Of a stretch of DNA of 64,000 nt, positions 23,713 to 35,529 are shown in pieces (positions within the stretch are counted from its first letter, which is position 1; every line of letters begins with the position of its first letter). Origin of the DNA: Tubulanus polymorphus (taxonomy: Eukaryota; Nemertea; Palaeonemertea; Tubulaniformes; Tubulanidae); NCBI RefSeq assembly GCF_964204645.1, contig NC_134028.1, positions 16,479,263 through 16,543,262 of the forward strand, written 5' to 3'. A program made the translations under genes and the position numbers. The notes under the pieces are model-generated. The model saw only the letters and a program-made list of their open reading frames with translations. It made no database searches and was not told where the DNA came from.

Positions 23713-26497
23713 AACGAAGTTACGAACTGTTGAAGTGAAAAACCTATCGACCGATCTGACGGAGAGTTGGCTCCCTTGTTTTTTTTATATATAGTACCTA
23801 GGATACTGGGGTCAAAATTTTTTTTTGTCAGGTCCCTATGCATCTGACCTCTTTCCACCTGTAATTAAGCAATCAAATGTAAGAATTACTCAGCTATGTA
23901 ATATAATAGAGGAGTGAAAAAAGTATAATAGATATACCAATTTAAATCGTGCGTTTGTCGTGTAACATCTATTACTACTGTCTCGCAGAGCATAGACACC
24001 GACCATTGAGACATGTGGAATTGGTATTTTAATGGCTATTCGGTTTACTCCAAAACAAGTCTCTGATAAACTTTAATAAATTGCCCATGGGCAAAGTGTG
24101 GTTTACCTTGAAAGCTAGAGGTTGTTTGGAGTAAGGGCATTGCTTGAAAAAAAATCTTTTTAATTCGTGACTTCAAAGTTCTAGAAGTTTATATTGTATT
24201 TTATCTTTCTTAAAGAATTATTTTGTAGTCACATAAGACCAAAGATAAACATTTGTTTATGGTCTACGTCCATAATTTCGTAGGGTACAGGTAGGCGCGG
24301 CATTGGAAACTATTTTATATTTAAAAAAAAAAATATTTTTCACAATATGAACAAATATTCAAATAAAATTCATATGATGTCACATATCAAAGGGTGGCTG
24401 AATATTGAGTCTTGGGAACGAAACTTCTTGCAATGTATGGCCGCGGAAGCTAAAACACCGGAGCGTAGTATTAGATCGTTTTAAATCCTGGAATTTAAAA
24501 CGTACAAACGTACAAACAGAAAACACAGCGCTCATCTTCTGCTACGACGATTATTCAGCCTGTTATCATACCAAACGTGCACGCGCCAAGCAGCGTTACA
24601 GCATCTCCATATAGTAGTCTGTATGAGCGTGTGTTTGTGTATGCAACAGTCTAATGTTTAGCACTCCCGTCCAGCGCACGTGGAGGCCTTGTGTAGTGAA
24701 CGCTTGCTTCACTTCAATCTCAATCAACACAATCATCGGATATTAAAACGAAACAATACCTTTAAAATTCGCACCTAGTCGAATGAAACGTTCGCCATAA
24801 ATGGCTATCCCATTATTTTAGTAGCGCCGGAATTCCCTGTATATCCCAAAAACAGCCAATCATATTCGCTCGTAGAGACGACGCCCCCCAATCGAGGTCA
24901 TTGCAATTTTATACGCAAGAGCTAAGAATTTTCCCGCCAAAAACAGTTTTTCGTCGAATTTTAACAAAGTTGACCATGTCATCGACGGAAGTTTAACCCG
25001 AGAACCAATGAAAAAAATGCTCACATAAAAAAACGTACCGCGATTTTACATGAATTGGCTCAATGCCAACCTCATACTGCTGACAAAGGTAAACCAAAAA
25101 GCTTGATATCAAGGGTATGTCGTAGGACTGTTAACGCCCATGAATTATCATCCCACAATAACAATGAAACCGATTCTGCATGTACGTTAGCTCGACTGAT
25201 TACTAATCCAAATATTTTAAACATGGCATTAGAAAAAAAACCATAACACAAAACGTCAAGTACTTACAGGAGACAGTTGCGCATACGTTACGGCTTTAAC
25301 CGCCAATGACAAAAAAGCTTGATTTGAAACGTACACTTGCACACTGCAGTTGAAATATATTCCCACCTGCTGCAAGAATCCGCAAAGGAATTGAAGACCG
25401 TTGTGACCTGTTCATTCCACGTATAATAGCTGGACAGAAAGTAATCGAAATAAATAGTCGTATACATGAGTGTAAACCAGCCCCTTACTAACTACTTATG
25501 CTTCCACTGGCTCTACTCACTACATTAAGGGCCTAAATCTATCCTAGGCGTATCCCCCCCCCAAAAAAGCTAGGCACTAAGTAGGTAGCCTATCATTGCT
25601 TCGCCGAGTACTCGTACTCATTTTCTACCGTATGTATTTATATCATAGCACCACCCAGTGGAAAGGTCATCTTAACTATAGTTAGAACAAGAAATCATGT
25701 CTAACATTCCCTGGTTAATGGATTCTCACCTTAAATTACATAAACTCTGCCGTCGTTGCCATCATTCAGAGTCGTCAAATGAACGCGGAAGTAAAATTCC
25801 ATATGAAAATTCCATTTCTGTCCATATTGCGTTGATTTGAGCCAGAAATTTCCAGGAAGTGTAGCCAACGTAAATTGATTTACGAATAGAATTAATCAAT
25901 TGACTCATTTTAGGGATCATAGTACAATGAAGTCCTAAAACTTGCCATAAATCAGCGATAAAGTTAAGCCGAAAATGACTTCAACCATCCGCCATGTTGT
26001 TTCATTAATAAGACACTTGTTGCACACCGGCTGTATATTGTTCGCAGTAAATGACGGATCCGGACTGATGGTAAGTCTGAATCCGTAATTTACGGTTGAG
26101 TTTGACACTCGAGGTCGTCCGGTTATTTGTAGGCTTGTCGGGATGTACTTTTATCCTAGGCGTATCCCCCAAATATACGCCTTGGTAGCCTTACTCCAAG
26201 CAGAAAAAGTCCAGGAAATCCCTTATTTCATCACCAATCTGCCTCTCAGGACCAATGGATTTTATACATACAACCGAAATCCGTTACCTATCCCATCTGC
26301 AGAATTATGGCGGCATTTATGGGGGACCTCGTCTTCACTCGAGATACTATTTTTCGGGTCCGGCCCTACGCATCTTCGAGCTACTAACCTAATTGTGGTC
26401 AGCTGCCGTCTGATGCCATCAAAGGTTGAACATGTTGAACGGAGCCGAGGACGACGACCTTGCAGGCATATATCTCTATAACCAATTCAATATCCGA
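23713..26497. other. No gene identified
   Basis: ORFs at 24,405-24,614, 25,055-25,246 and 26,143-26,481 show no recognisable domain and no splice signals that I can defend. The 112-residue ORF at 26,143 is the longest and may contain an exon, but nothing supports that directly. Confidence 0.4.
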
Positions 26498-26667
26498 AAC
26501 TTAGGTAGAGACTAAAGCACGGTTCAGGTCTCGGCAGCGGACACCGGCCCAAAAGTAATAACAAAACGTGTTGTCTGTTCCTTGCACGATTTGAGCGTTT
26601 TTCGGGTATTCCCTAAAATTTCAGCGTTTTCTATTCAGTGTTTCAGCTTTTTCAGCGAAGTTCAGGA
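26498..26667 (-). mobile_element. Solo terminal repeat of the 9-bp-TSD transposon family
   Basis: It matches the right terminal arm of 45,541-47,902, ending in 'agcgaagttcaggaaccg'. No body is attached, and the left side starts within the arm ('ggtagagactaaagcacgg'). Confidence 0.7.
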
Positions 26668-26689
26668 ACCGTGATTTGTGAACTTGCGA

Positions 26690-27420
26690 AGAGCCTGGTT
26701 TCATCGGAGGTTTTTCTATTAATCACACGGACGATACAACCAAAGCCCCAAGTTCTTCAAATTTAAACCAGGCTGGTTAGACCGGTTATGACGAATTCAA
26801 ATGTATCGACTAATGTGGTTTTTAGGCGCTATTGCGCTTTTGTACCCCCCCCCCCTCAAAATATTTTTGAATAGATATAATCAGGGATTCAAAATCAGTA
26901 ATTTTTAACCAAAAAACTTACATTTTCTATGTCAAAATTAAGATATTTTTTGCCCTCAATTCATAAAAGGTTCATCGATGGGCTCGACTTTACTTCCGGG
27001 TTGGTTGTTGCTAATCTCGCGAGAATGGCGCTAAATCTAAACCGGAAATAAGTCCATAATATCACAGAATTACCTTGAGGGTGATATCGTTTAATTATCA
27101 GTATTTTGACATCGAAAAAAAATATGCAGGAATTTTAGAAAGAATTTGGTAGGGGGTACGAAAGTGCAAAAGCCGATTTTCAATAGTTCTACCATAGAAT
27201 ATTTCCATACAGGCAGTAATAAGCAAGCAGTGATTCAAGCTCACGTCTTTACTGACATGTTGTAAGATTGTAAGCGCGACCTGCACCATGGTACGCGTTA
27301 TCAATTACTGATATACACGCAACGAACGCGAGAGTATAAGGCGATATTGCCGACGCGACTGTACCTCATTTTTTCAACGCGCACTACTTATCACTGTGCC
27401 CAAGTTAACAAACTATACAC
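26690..27420 (+). repeat. Dispersed repeat, copy 1, with an insert
   Basis: The edges match 58,125-59,035: 'agcctggtttcatcggagg' and 'cccaagttcttcaaattt' on the left, 'gcgcgacctgcaccatgg' and 'acgcgactgtac' on the right. The middle (about 26,815-27,185) has weak inverted ends ('gcgcttttgtaccccccc' and the complement-like 'gggggtacgaaagtgc') and may be a separate insertion. Confidence 0.55.
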
Positions 27421-28559
27421 ATAATCAGGCCCCCGAAGTGCATCTTTAACCCGAACGTCCATAAAATGAATTCAATTAATGGCGATAAAACAAGTATTCA
27501 ATCGTGTTAATATAAGACTATCACTAAAATTTCGATGCAATCAATATATCAGCCGGCCGTATGGCGACCACGGAAGTAAATTTCCGCATTTTGAACCCTC
27601 ATTTTCGCATAATATCTTGATGCAACGTTAATTTCGAAATTAGACGAATCATTTAACACATTTAACACAATAAACCGTTATAGCATACGCCTTGAGTATC
27701 ATGAGTCGCGCTATAAAACGATGAATATCAACTCATTCAATTGTACCGCCATTTTGTTTAGTAAAATAACGCACACCTGCTCGACCCACCTGCTCGGGGA
27801 TCCCGTGAACATTAACATAAAATCAAACTAGACGAGAAAACTGATTTATCAGAGTACATATAACACGGTATAGCCAATTTACATCATCTATCTATAATCT
27901 TTGCAAGTACAATACATTTAACGAAACTCAACTAATAAATCGATAAATAGACACACGTATATAGCATGCGTTACTGCAACATTGGAACCTTATTCTATCT
28001 GATCTGAACTTTGATCCTGATTTACCAGAAATTCATGTTCAATTTGATGATAAAGATTGTACTATAGCGAAAATTATATCGTCTCAAATTTACAGAAATC
28101 TATTAGTCAAAAATCTCCATAAAATCACACCGGTTGGATAAACGGCACCAGGGTTCGTCTTTGTGCTGTGCAGTTGTATTTTAGTGTATTGTATTTTCGT
28201 GTTTATTTGTGTAAATGCAGTTCTGGTGGTGATGATGTAAGATTTCCAGACATAGGCAATTGTTGAAAAATAAAATTCATTTTACTTTAATTTATATGTT
28301 GCTGTCCTCGTAAGGTTTATTCGAAAAAATAGACACATCCATACGCATAACTCAAGTCATCTCTACAAAGGAATTACCAAAACCATAGAGAATTTTTCGA
28401 ATGTACACTCGCAACTTTTATTTCTCGCACAATTCATTTTGTACAAAAATAGTTACAATCTAGAACAAGGCTCTGATCGCATCAACACAATAATTTATTT
28501 CAAAAACCGACTTTCAGATCGCCCAAATCAAGATATAATATTTCAATAATGTGACGTTT
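27421..28559. other. No gene seen
   Basis: AT-rich sequence without convincing ORFs or repeats. Confidence 0.5.
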
Positions 28560-28661
28560 CCTGCTGGCCGATTATCAATGAACTATAACGCCATTCATTG
28601 TACTCTGAACGGAAGTGTCTTTATTCAGGAAAACTAATTACCGAAAGCTACATACATCACA
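28560..28661 (-). repeat. Possible 3' LTR start of the minus-strand Gypsy element
   Basis: On the minus strand, downstream of the integrase ORF, a purine-rich 'gtgtggaggag' is followed by 'tgtgatgtatgtagc'. This is the usual polypurine tract and TGTGATGTATG start of many Ty3/Gypsy LTRs. An AATAAA lies about 40 bp inside. The other boundary and the 5' LTR were not found, so this is a suggestion only. Confidence 0.4.
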
Positions 28662-28777
28662 CTCCTCCACACTAGTTAAAAGAACTAGGAGTTATCTTAA
28701 AATGCATAAGCTCCATATTAACATCTTAAAATGTAATAAAAGAAAAACTGTCATAATAAAACCCAGGAAATCCACAT

Positions 28778-29956
28778 TTAACTTTCTTCGATCAGCCTCT
28801 TAGGTGGTACAGAAACACGACAAGATTTCCTGACAGTTATAGGAACACTATGGGCTTGGAGTTGATCAGAAACTTCAACCAAATCACCTGAGTTTCTAAC
28901 TCCACTCTCAACATCTGGGTTTGAACCTTTTTGAGTACCCAGATCAGTATTGACTGGAGGTATCACTGGTACAGTAACACTAGGCATATCATATTGTCGA
29001 TTATCTACATCATCTTCACGACTACTATTTACATGAACATTTTCACTACAGGGAAATAAGTGATCAATGTGACAATAACGATATCTGCCACCAACCCTAA
29101 CTAGGTAGGTAAGAAGACCTTTCCTGTGAATAATTACACGTGGAAAGTACTTTTCAAGACCTCTCACATTAGATTAAACCATAACATTTTGTTTCTCAAC
29201 AAACTCTCTAGGTTTTGATGATACGGAATCATGATATCTCCTCTGAATATCCTGTTTTGCACACATTTTGATATACATATCTGGTTTAATAAGTGACAGC
29301 CTAGATCTTAACTGTCGTTTCCTGAAAAGTTCAGCTGGGGACCTACCTGTTATCGAGCGTGGTGTTGTTCGATACATGAACGAAAAGTTATCCAGTCTTT
29401 TAGACGGATCAACCTTATCAACTCAAAATGCATCAAAATGTGTTTCTTGAGCGCTCGTTTAACTATTTGTACTGACCTTTTGGCCGCCCATTTGAGTTTG
29501 GTAAACAGGTGCTGGTGTATATTTGACACCATTATTACATAAGAAGTCATGGAATTCCTCCGAATTGAATGGGGGCCCATTGACACTGACCAACTCCTTA
29601 GGTAATCCCTCCCGAGCAAAAACACTTCTCAAGGTATAAATCACTCTTGGTGCAGTGCAGCTGTTGATGACATCATAAAACATTCCAACCATTTAGAAAA
29701 ACTATCAACATTAATGAAGTAATGTTAACCTTCAAGTTCACCAAAATCTATATGAATCCTATCCCATGCACCATTTGTTGGTCGCCATGGCAACAATGGT
29801 ACCTTAACCGGAGCATTTCTCATACTAAGACACAATTGACAGTTTTGTACTAAATTTTCAATATCTTGATCAATTCCAGGATACCACAAATAATTTCTAG
29901 CTAAAGACTTGATACCAACAATACCAAAATGTTTTTAGTGCAACTCATTCAACATG
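28778..29956 (-). pseudogene. Ty3/Gypsy pol: integrase, broken
   Basis: Reading from 29,956 downward there are remnants of the HHCC zinc-binding region (HFGIVGIKSLARNYLWYPGID, NCQLC), the catalytic core (IHIDFGELEG, then VFAREGLPKELVSVNGPPFNSEEF, where the DN of the second catalytic block reads VN), and a C-terminus with the chromatin-side pattern SCRVSVPPKRLIEES ending at 28,778. Several stops and frameshifts split it, for example near 29,170, 29,350 and 29,690. The rest of pol (RNase H) continues at 40,164 on the other side of the Polinton. Joining the flanks over one copy of AACATG restores the frame across the junction. Confidence 0.9.
29951..29956 (+). repeat. Target site duplication of the Polinton-like element (AACATG), left
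   Basis: The six bases AACATG are repeated at 40,158-40,163, exactly outside the two inverted ends. A 6-bp duplication is characteristic of Polinton/Maverick integration. Confidence 0.95.
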
Positions 29957-30113
29957 AGTAATAGGAAAATGACGCTTTCAGATATGGAGGTCGGAGGTCG
30001 AGACACCACTCATCACCACAAGTAATTTTTTTTCCTAATAAATAGGAGAGAGTGAACAACATACAGAATAAATTGATGTTAATGAAAATCAATATTATTG
30101 TACATATTGTAAA
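29957..30113 (+). repeat. Polinton-like left TIR
   Basis: About 157 bp, over 85 percent identical to the complement of 40,001-40,157, nearly perfect over the first 60 bases. It includes a decayed mirror copy of the first codons of the polymerase gene. The start codon is ATA here (ATG in the right TIR) and the first Cys-x2-Cys can still be read. Confidence 0.9.
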
Positions 30114-30260
30114 CAATCTTTTTATATTAAATCTATCAACATTAACACTTCCCATTTTAAATACTTTTTTTAATACCATTGAATAACTAACATTTCCAAC
30201 TGATAGTAAGGCTCCATTATATAATCCAATTATTATCCACTTATTATCACTCATCTATCT
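30114..30260. other. Polinton-like interior left of the nested LINE
   Basis: A minus-strand reading frame starting at 30,254 (MSDNKWIIIGLYNGALLSVG...) looks protein-like for about 40 residues, then runs into the TIR. It may be the start of a Polinton gene cut by the LINE insertion. No family is recognised. Confidence 0.3.
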
Positions 30261-30507
30261 CCAGTTCTACCCAGTTGCTCATGTTCTACTTTTGAGCAAC
30301 TAGTTGTACTCAGTTGCTCTCATATCCGTCGATGCGAGCGCTCCATATCGGCAAAATATCGGTGATCATTATTTACGAATCGATCGTATGGATTTATTAT
30401 TACAATTCATTTGAATCCGACGCCATACATGGCGATATAACGTGAACTTGCGCTAAGAGGTGACTCGTACTCGTGTTTGCTCATACGTGTCAAGCGGAGA
30501 TCCGACA

Positions 30508-31320
30508 ATGGGCAGAACAAAACGTAAACAAAGTCGAAACAGCTCCGGCTCTGCAAGTTCCAACGCATCCTATGAACCGGATCGTAAAAGACACTCAACC
30601 AGAACCCGTTCTCATCAAGAACCAGTCAATGAAAATGAAAATGAAAACGAAAAAATTGCAGCCGATGATGTTTTTGAGACCCTGCCTTCCGAACGATCTC
30701 TACAGGACGAACTTTTGGATGTAAAGATTTTAGAAGTCCTCAACAGCAAAGGTGTCCGCAGTATTCTAGAATCGTTGGTCAACTCGGTGCTTTCGTCGTT
30801 TAGGAGGGAATTAACGATCATTATAAACGATAAGATGGACAGATTGGATTCTCTTACGTTGGATCTCTGGAAATCACAGGACGATCTCAAAAGTCATATG
30901 GAGACAGCCGTCGAGAAAATGAGTGCTTCGGTAAATCTCATCAAGCAACAAATTGTCGAACTGGAAAATAAATGTCCCAACAGCCAGGCTCACACTAGAG
31001 ATCTCGAAGCTTACGCAGAAGAACTAGAAATGTACACAAGGCGTAATTCAGTTCGGATTTTTGGCTTAACGGAGAGTATCGATGAAGATTCAGTTACCAA
31101 ATGCACCTCGTTTTTCAAAGAAAAATTGGATATTTTAATTTAAGACAATCTAATCGATCGCGCGCATAGGATTGGTAAACCGTCTATCGATCCCCGAGTA
31201 CCGCGACCACTCATCGTTAAGTTCGTTAGACATCTGGACAAAGAACGCGTACTCAAACAAAGGCGTAACCTCAAAGGTACGAAAACCCATATTTGCGAGG
31301 ATACAACCATGAAAACGTGA
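30508..31320 (+). pseudogene. ORF1 of the nested LINE, one in-frame stop
   Basis: Likely start is MGRTKRKQSRNSSGSAS at 30,508. A basic/serine-rich N-terminus is followed by an acidic/Asn-Glu stretch, a coiled coil (LTLDLWKSQDDLKSHMETAV...) and the start of an RNA-binding fold (YTRRNSVRIFGLTE). A TAA at 31,141-31,143 interrupts the frame. The same frame then continues with the rest of the RNA-binding domain (DRAHRIGKP, RPLIVKFVRHLDKERVL, ICEDTT) to a TGA near 31,320. Confidence 0.8.
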
Positions 31321-31707
31321 GCGCGTCATGGTCGTTTGACGGTCGGATTACTGCGATCATTAATGGGAAAAAATTTAACGTAAACGGTTAAGCGGAATTC
31401 GATAGAATCCTGAATGGTCAAAAATAACGAATTCGCTTAGTTTCGAAAACTCCGCGCGCGCCAAACAATAATTGTATTGCGAAAACAATGACTCGTCATA
31501 TAGAACGGAGATTCTATTGTTTATTCTGGTTCGATAATAGCTATGACCACGTTCATTTTACACGTTCATTATATCTATATTTTCTTATCTATTTTTGTTA
31601 GCATCTATATCCGATGATGGTGGGATGTTTTCAAAGTTTTTTGTGTTTTTGAATTCATGCAGGATAAGAATAGTACATTACTACTGCGAGACTTATAATG
31701 CTGATCA

Positions 31708-34702
31708 ATGTGTTTGAATAATATTTTTGATAAGCGGATGAGTGATCTTGAGACTATGGAACAGTTTAACTTGAATAATCTAATAGACGAAGATTTTAGT
31801 TTAACCGGATCTGATTGTCCTTATCTAGATGTATCTGAAATTGGATCTATTGGAACAGGTGATTCAAAATTTAATATAGTTCACCACAATATTCATAGCG
31901 TCTTCAGCAAGTTAAATGATGTTAAGCTATTGATCGATAATTGTAAGAGGAAACAATTCGAAATTGATGTACTTTTACTATGTGAAACGTTTATCACCGA
32001 TAATAATAAGTCCCTTTGTAAGATACCTGGGTATGTTTTGGTTGAGAAACATCGCAAGTCAATGGCTTGTGGTGGTGTGTGTGTATTTATATAAAAGATA
32101 GTATTTCATTCAATACCAGGGATGACCTTAGTATATTCAAAGAAGGATTTTTTGACAGCTGTTTCATTGAGATTAATTTTCGTGATTCTAAAAATTTGAT
32201 TATTGGAGAAATTTATCGCGTGCCGGGTAAAAGTGAAAAACAGTTTTTAAGTGATTATTATCAACTCATAACAAATACACTAGACTCTGAAAATAAGTCA
32301 GTTGTGATAGGTATCAAAATCTGGATTACTTGAAAATAAAAAGTCATCATAATACAAATAAGTTTTTTGAAATCAACGTAAACAATGGCCTTTTACCAAC
32401 TATTATAAGGCCTACTAGAATAACTAAAAACACAGCAACACTTATCGATAATATCTATGTTAGTCAAGATATTTGTTCTGCAAAATCTGCAATCTTATTA
32501 ACACATTCCTCTGACCATATGCCATGCGTACTTTCAATCAAAAAAATTACTGATAAAACAATAACACAGGAATTCATGTTAGAGACCTAAATGAAGGAAA
32601 CATTAACAGAATACGACTAAGACTTGAACAGTTTAATTGGAATAATCTTGAAACTATGAATTCTGAAAACGGCAACAATCTCATAATAAACAAATTGCAT
32701 GATATATTGGATGAAATTGCCCCAAAACAAACTAAGAAACTCAAATCAGTCAAAATCATTGAACCTTGGATGACTCCCGGCTTTTTATAATGTTCAAAGA
32801 AAAGCGACGGATTATATAAAGCAATCATTGGTACAGATAAGAGTAGTGTAAAATACAAAAATTATATATCATATAGAAACAAGTACAATCATTTAAAAAG
32901 AGCTGCAAAAAACCTTTGGAAACCTTTAAACGTGATAGTAGAAAACTGTGGAATATTTTAAGATGTTCTATAGGTAAACACAATGACAAGAGTTCTATTA
33001 TAAGTGATACTTTTGATATTCAAGGTCAACCAGTCAAGGACCCGTTTGTAATTGCCAACTCATTCTGTCAGTTTTTTAGTTCTGTCCTATGCTGAGAAGA
33101 TACGTCATTCGAGTGAAAATTATGAATCTTTTTTAGATGGCTCTAATACAAGTTCTATTTTTATATTTCCAACTGGACCCGAGGAAATAATTAAATTCAT
33201 CAATTATTTGCCTAATAAGAATAGCTCTGGTCACGATGACTTAAGTAATAACTTTCTGAAATGCATTGCAAATCAAATCAGTCAACCGTTATCAATTGTA
33301 TTCAATAAGTCTTTAGTTGAAGGGCATGTACCTGAAAATATGAAAGTAGCCAAAGTTATTCCGCTACATAAAGGAGGTTCAAAAAAGGAGCAAACTAACT
33401 ATAGACCGATTTCTCTCTTACCTGTATTATCTAAGATACTAGAAAAAAATAATGCACGCTAGGCTTTACCGCTTCCCAATCAAATCTAAAAAGATTTACA
33501 ATAGTCAATATGGATTTCGTCACAATCACTGCACCACTCATGCCATTATGGAATTATTAGGGAATTGTATAAGTGGGTTGGATAATAATGACAAAGCAAT
33601 GGGAATATTCCTTGACTTGTCTAAAGCATTTGATTCACTTGACATAGATATTTTATTAAACAAACTTTATCATTATGGAATTCGGGGAATTGCATATGAT
33701 TGGTTCAAGAGTTATTTAAATGGACGGAAAATTTATGTCAAATATAATAGCTTTGAATCGGAAATCAACACTGTTGATTACGGAGTTCCGCAGGGATCGG
33801 TTTTGGGGCCACTCCTATTTTTGTTGTATATAAACGATCTTAGTCATAATCTAGACAACTGCAAAGCTATTTTATTTGCCGACGACACCACACTTCTAAT
33901 TGTAGGGAAAGACTTTGAAAAAATAACTAAACATCTAAGTGACGACTTCAAAATTGCTATCAATTGGTTCAGGGCAAATAAACTCACGCTCAATATAACA
34001 AAATCTGCTGGACTTTGTATTAAACCACATCATCTAAGAATTGACAATCCCACTTTAAAATTTGAAAATAGCCAAATCGAGTTTGTTCATGTGCATAGAT
34101 TTTTAGGACTGCTGATTGATGATGAAGTTACATTTGAAAGTCACGTGAAATCTCTTTGTTCTAAGCTGAATAAGAATATTTACCTATTGAAATGTGTGAA
34201 AAATCTTTTACCAAGCTGGTCAAAGCGATTGCTTTACTTCAGTTACATAAACTCTCATCTAGCATACTGTTTATCTATCTGGGGCCCATTTATCTCAAAG
34301 AAGCAAGTCAATGTTTTAACCAACTTACAAAAGAAAGCAATCCGTGTTACTGGTTGTGCTAAATACAACGCCTCTACCTCACCTCTTTTTAAAAAGTTCA
34401 AGATTCTGAAGTTTGAAGATATGATAAACTTAGAACTTATCAAACTTGCATATGGATTTGTTTATAACCAACTTCCGCAACCAATTGTAAATTTATTCAA
34501 TAGAAATTCCTTTAATCATAGATATAATACTAGAGCTCGAAACCACCCTAGAATCCAAGCCCACAAAACCAGCATTTTCAATAAGTCATTCCTCTGTAAA
34601 GTTCCTTCAATTTGGCAAAGTCAACCTTTACTCATTAAATCCGCTCCAACTATAAACACCCTCATTAGTAGGTTCAAAAGAGATATTTTTAACCAATATT
34701 GA
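31708..34702 (+). pseudogene. ORF2 of the nested LINE: endonuclease and reverse transcriptase, decayed
   Basis: The endonuclease starts MCLNNIFDKRMSDLETME and has NIVHHNIHS, LLLCETFI, IGEIYRVPG and SSDHMPCVLSI. Frameshifts near 32,085 and 32,315 and a stop at 32,588 split it. The RT is in two pieces joined near 33,455: GHDDLSNNFLKCI, YRPISLLPVLSKILEK, then FLDLSKAFDSLDIDIL, GVPQGSVLGPLLF and the active site LFADDTTLLI near 33,870. The 416-residue RT piece is uninterrupted to its stop at 34,702, so decay is moderate. Confidence 0.9.
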
Positions 34703-35018
34703 TACAAAATAGATACTTATACAAAATACTATCCTAATTCATACACGTCTGCATGATTTAAATTCATCTTAATTTTTCATCAACTCATCCCTCTTCATTT
34801 GTTCTTTTCTTTAATTTGTTCTTTGTGTTCAAGGTGTCTGAACATCCGTTTTGATATACAGCCTTTATGGCTTTGTTCAGGCTCCTGTCACCTCATTGTT
34901 TGTAATTTACTATTGTTATTATTAATCTTGTACATATTGATGGTGACAAATAAACTACTATACTATTCTTATAGAACCAAAATTAAAATATCTAGATGAA
35001 ATATTTAATATATTTTCT

Positions 35019-35529
35019 ATGGAAGATCATACACCAGAATATAAGCAATTGCTTGAAAAAATGAAAATGATAGAAAATAAAAATGGTGAAATAACTAAAA
35101 AAGATATTATAAAAACAATTATTCCATCAACATTTAACACACAAGAAAAGAAAATGTATTTATATCTATTATTTAACGATTATTATAAAAAACCCTAAAT
35201 TAACAGAAGAAGATATGGAAAATATAAAAGAAACATTCACAAACATATTAAAATATTATGTGGATAATAGAATAACAGATTCAATTAATTATGAATTCTT
35301 TTTAAATAAGATTGTAAATTTTTTAAACATCGATATTATAATTCCATTTGATGAATTAACGAATAAAAAGAAACAAAGAGAGCGAGATGAAATGTGGTAC
35401 AAGATAGAACTTTATTTAAATGAGAAAAATGAAATGGAAGAACCTAAACAAATTATACAAGAACAATTAAATGGAAAAGAAGAAACCAATAGTGATTTCG
35501 AGTTTGATGATATTAATCCATTTCAATAA
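35019..35529 (+). pseudogene. Small acidic Polinton-element gene, function unknown
   Basis: From ATG at 35,019 (MEDHTPEYKQLLEKMKMIEN) the frame runs to a stop after NDYYKKP near 35,198, then continues in another frame from 35,200 (KLTEEDMENIKETFTNILKY) to DDINPFQ at 35,529. One extra base in a run of A explains the break. The original product would be about 170 residues, helical, Lys/Glu-rich with an acidic tail (SDFEFDDINPFQ). The frame is also open upstream of the ATG to the LINE border, so the N-terminus may have been cut off. It converges on the polymerase gene with a 7-base overlap. No family is recognised; an accessory replication protein is only a guess. Confidence 0.55.

Larger units (their letters stand above)
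30261..34972 (+). mobile_element. CR1/Jockey-like LINE nested in the Polinton-like element
   Basis: It has a 5' leader with two 'cccagttgctc/cagttgctc' units and an inverted 'gagcaactag', then ORF1, then ORF2 with endonuclease and RT, and a 3' end 'gacaaataaactactatact'. The limits are placed where sequence turns from the AT-rich Polinton to the LINE and back, so each is good to about 20 bp. No target duplication was found. The RT signature GVPQGSVLGPLLFLLYINDL is usual in CR1/Jockey/L2-type LINEs, and the ORF1 coiled coil plus RNA-binding region is consistent. Confidence 0.85.

Noticed and set aside
26143-26481. 112-residue ORF as a host gene
   Set aside because: No recognisable domain, no supportable splice sites and no repeat match. 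It is kept only as part of an unannotated stretch.
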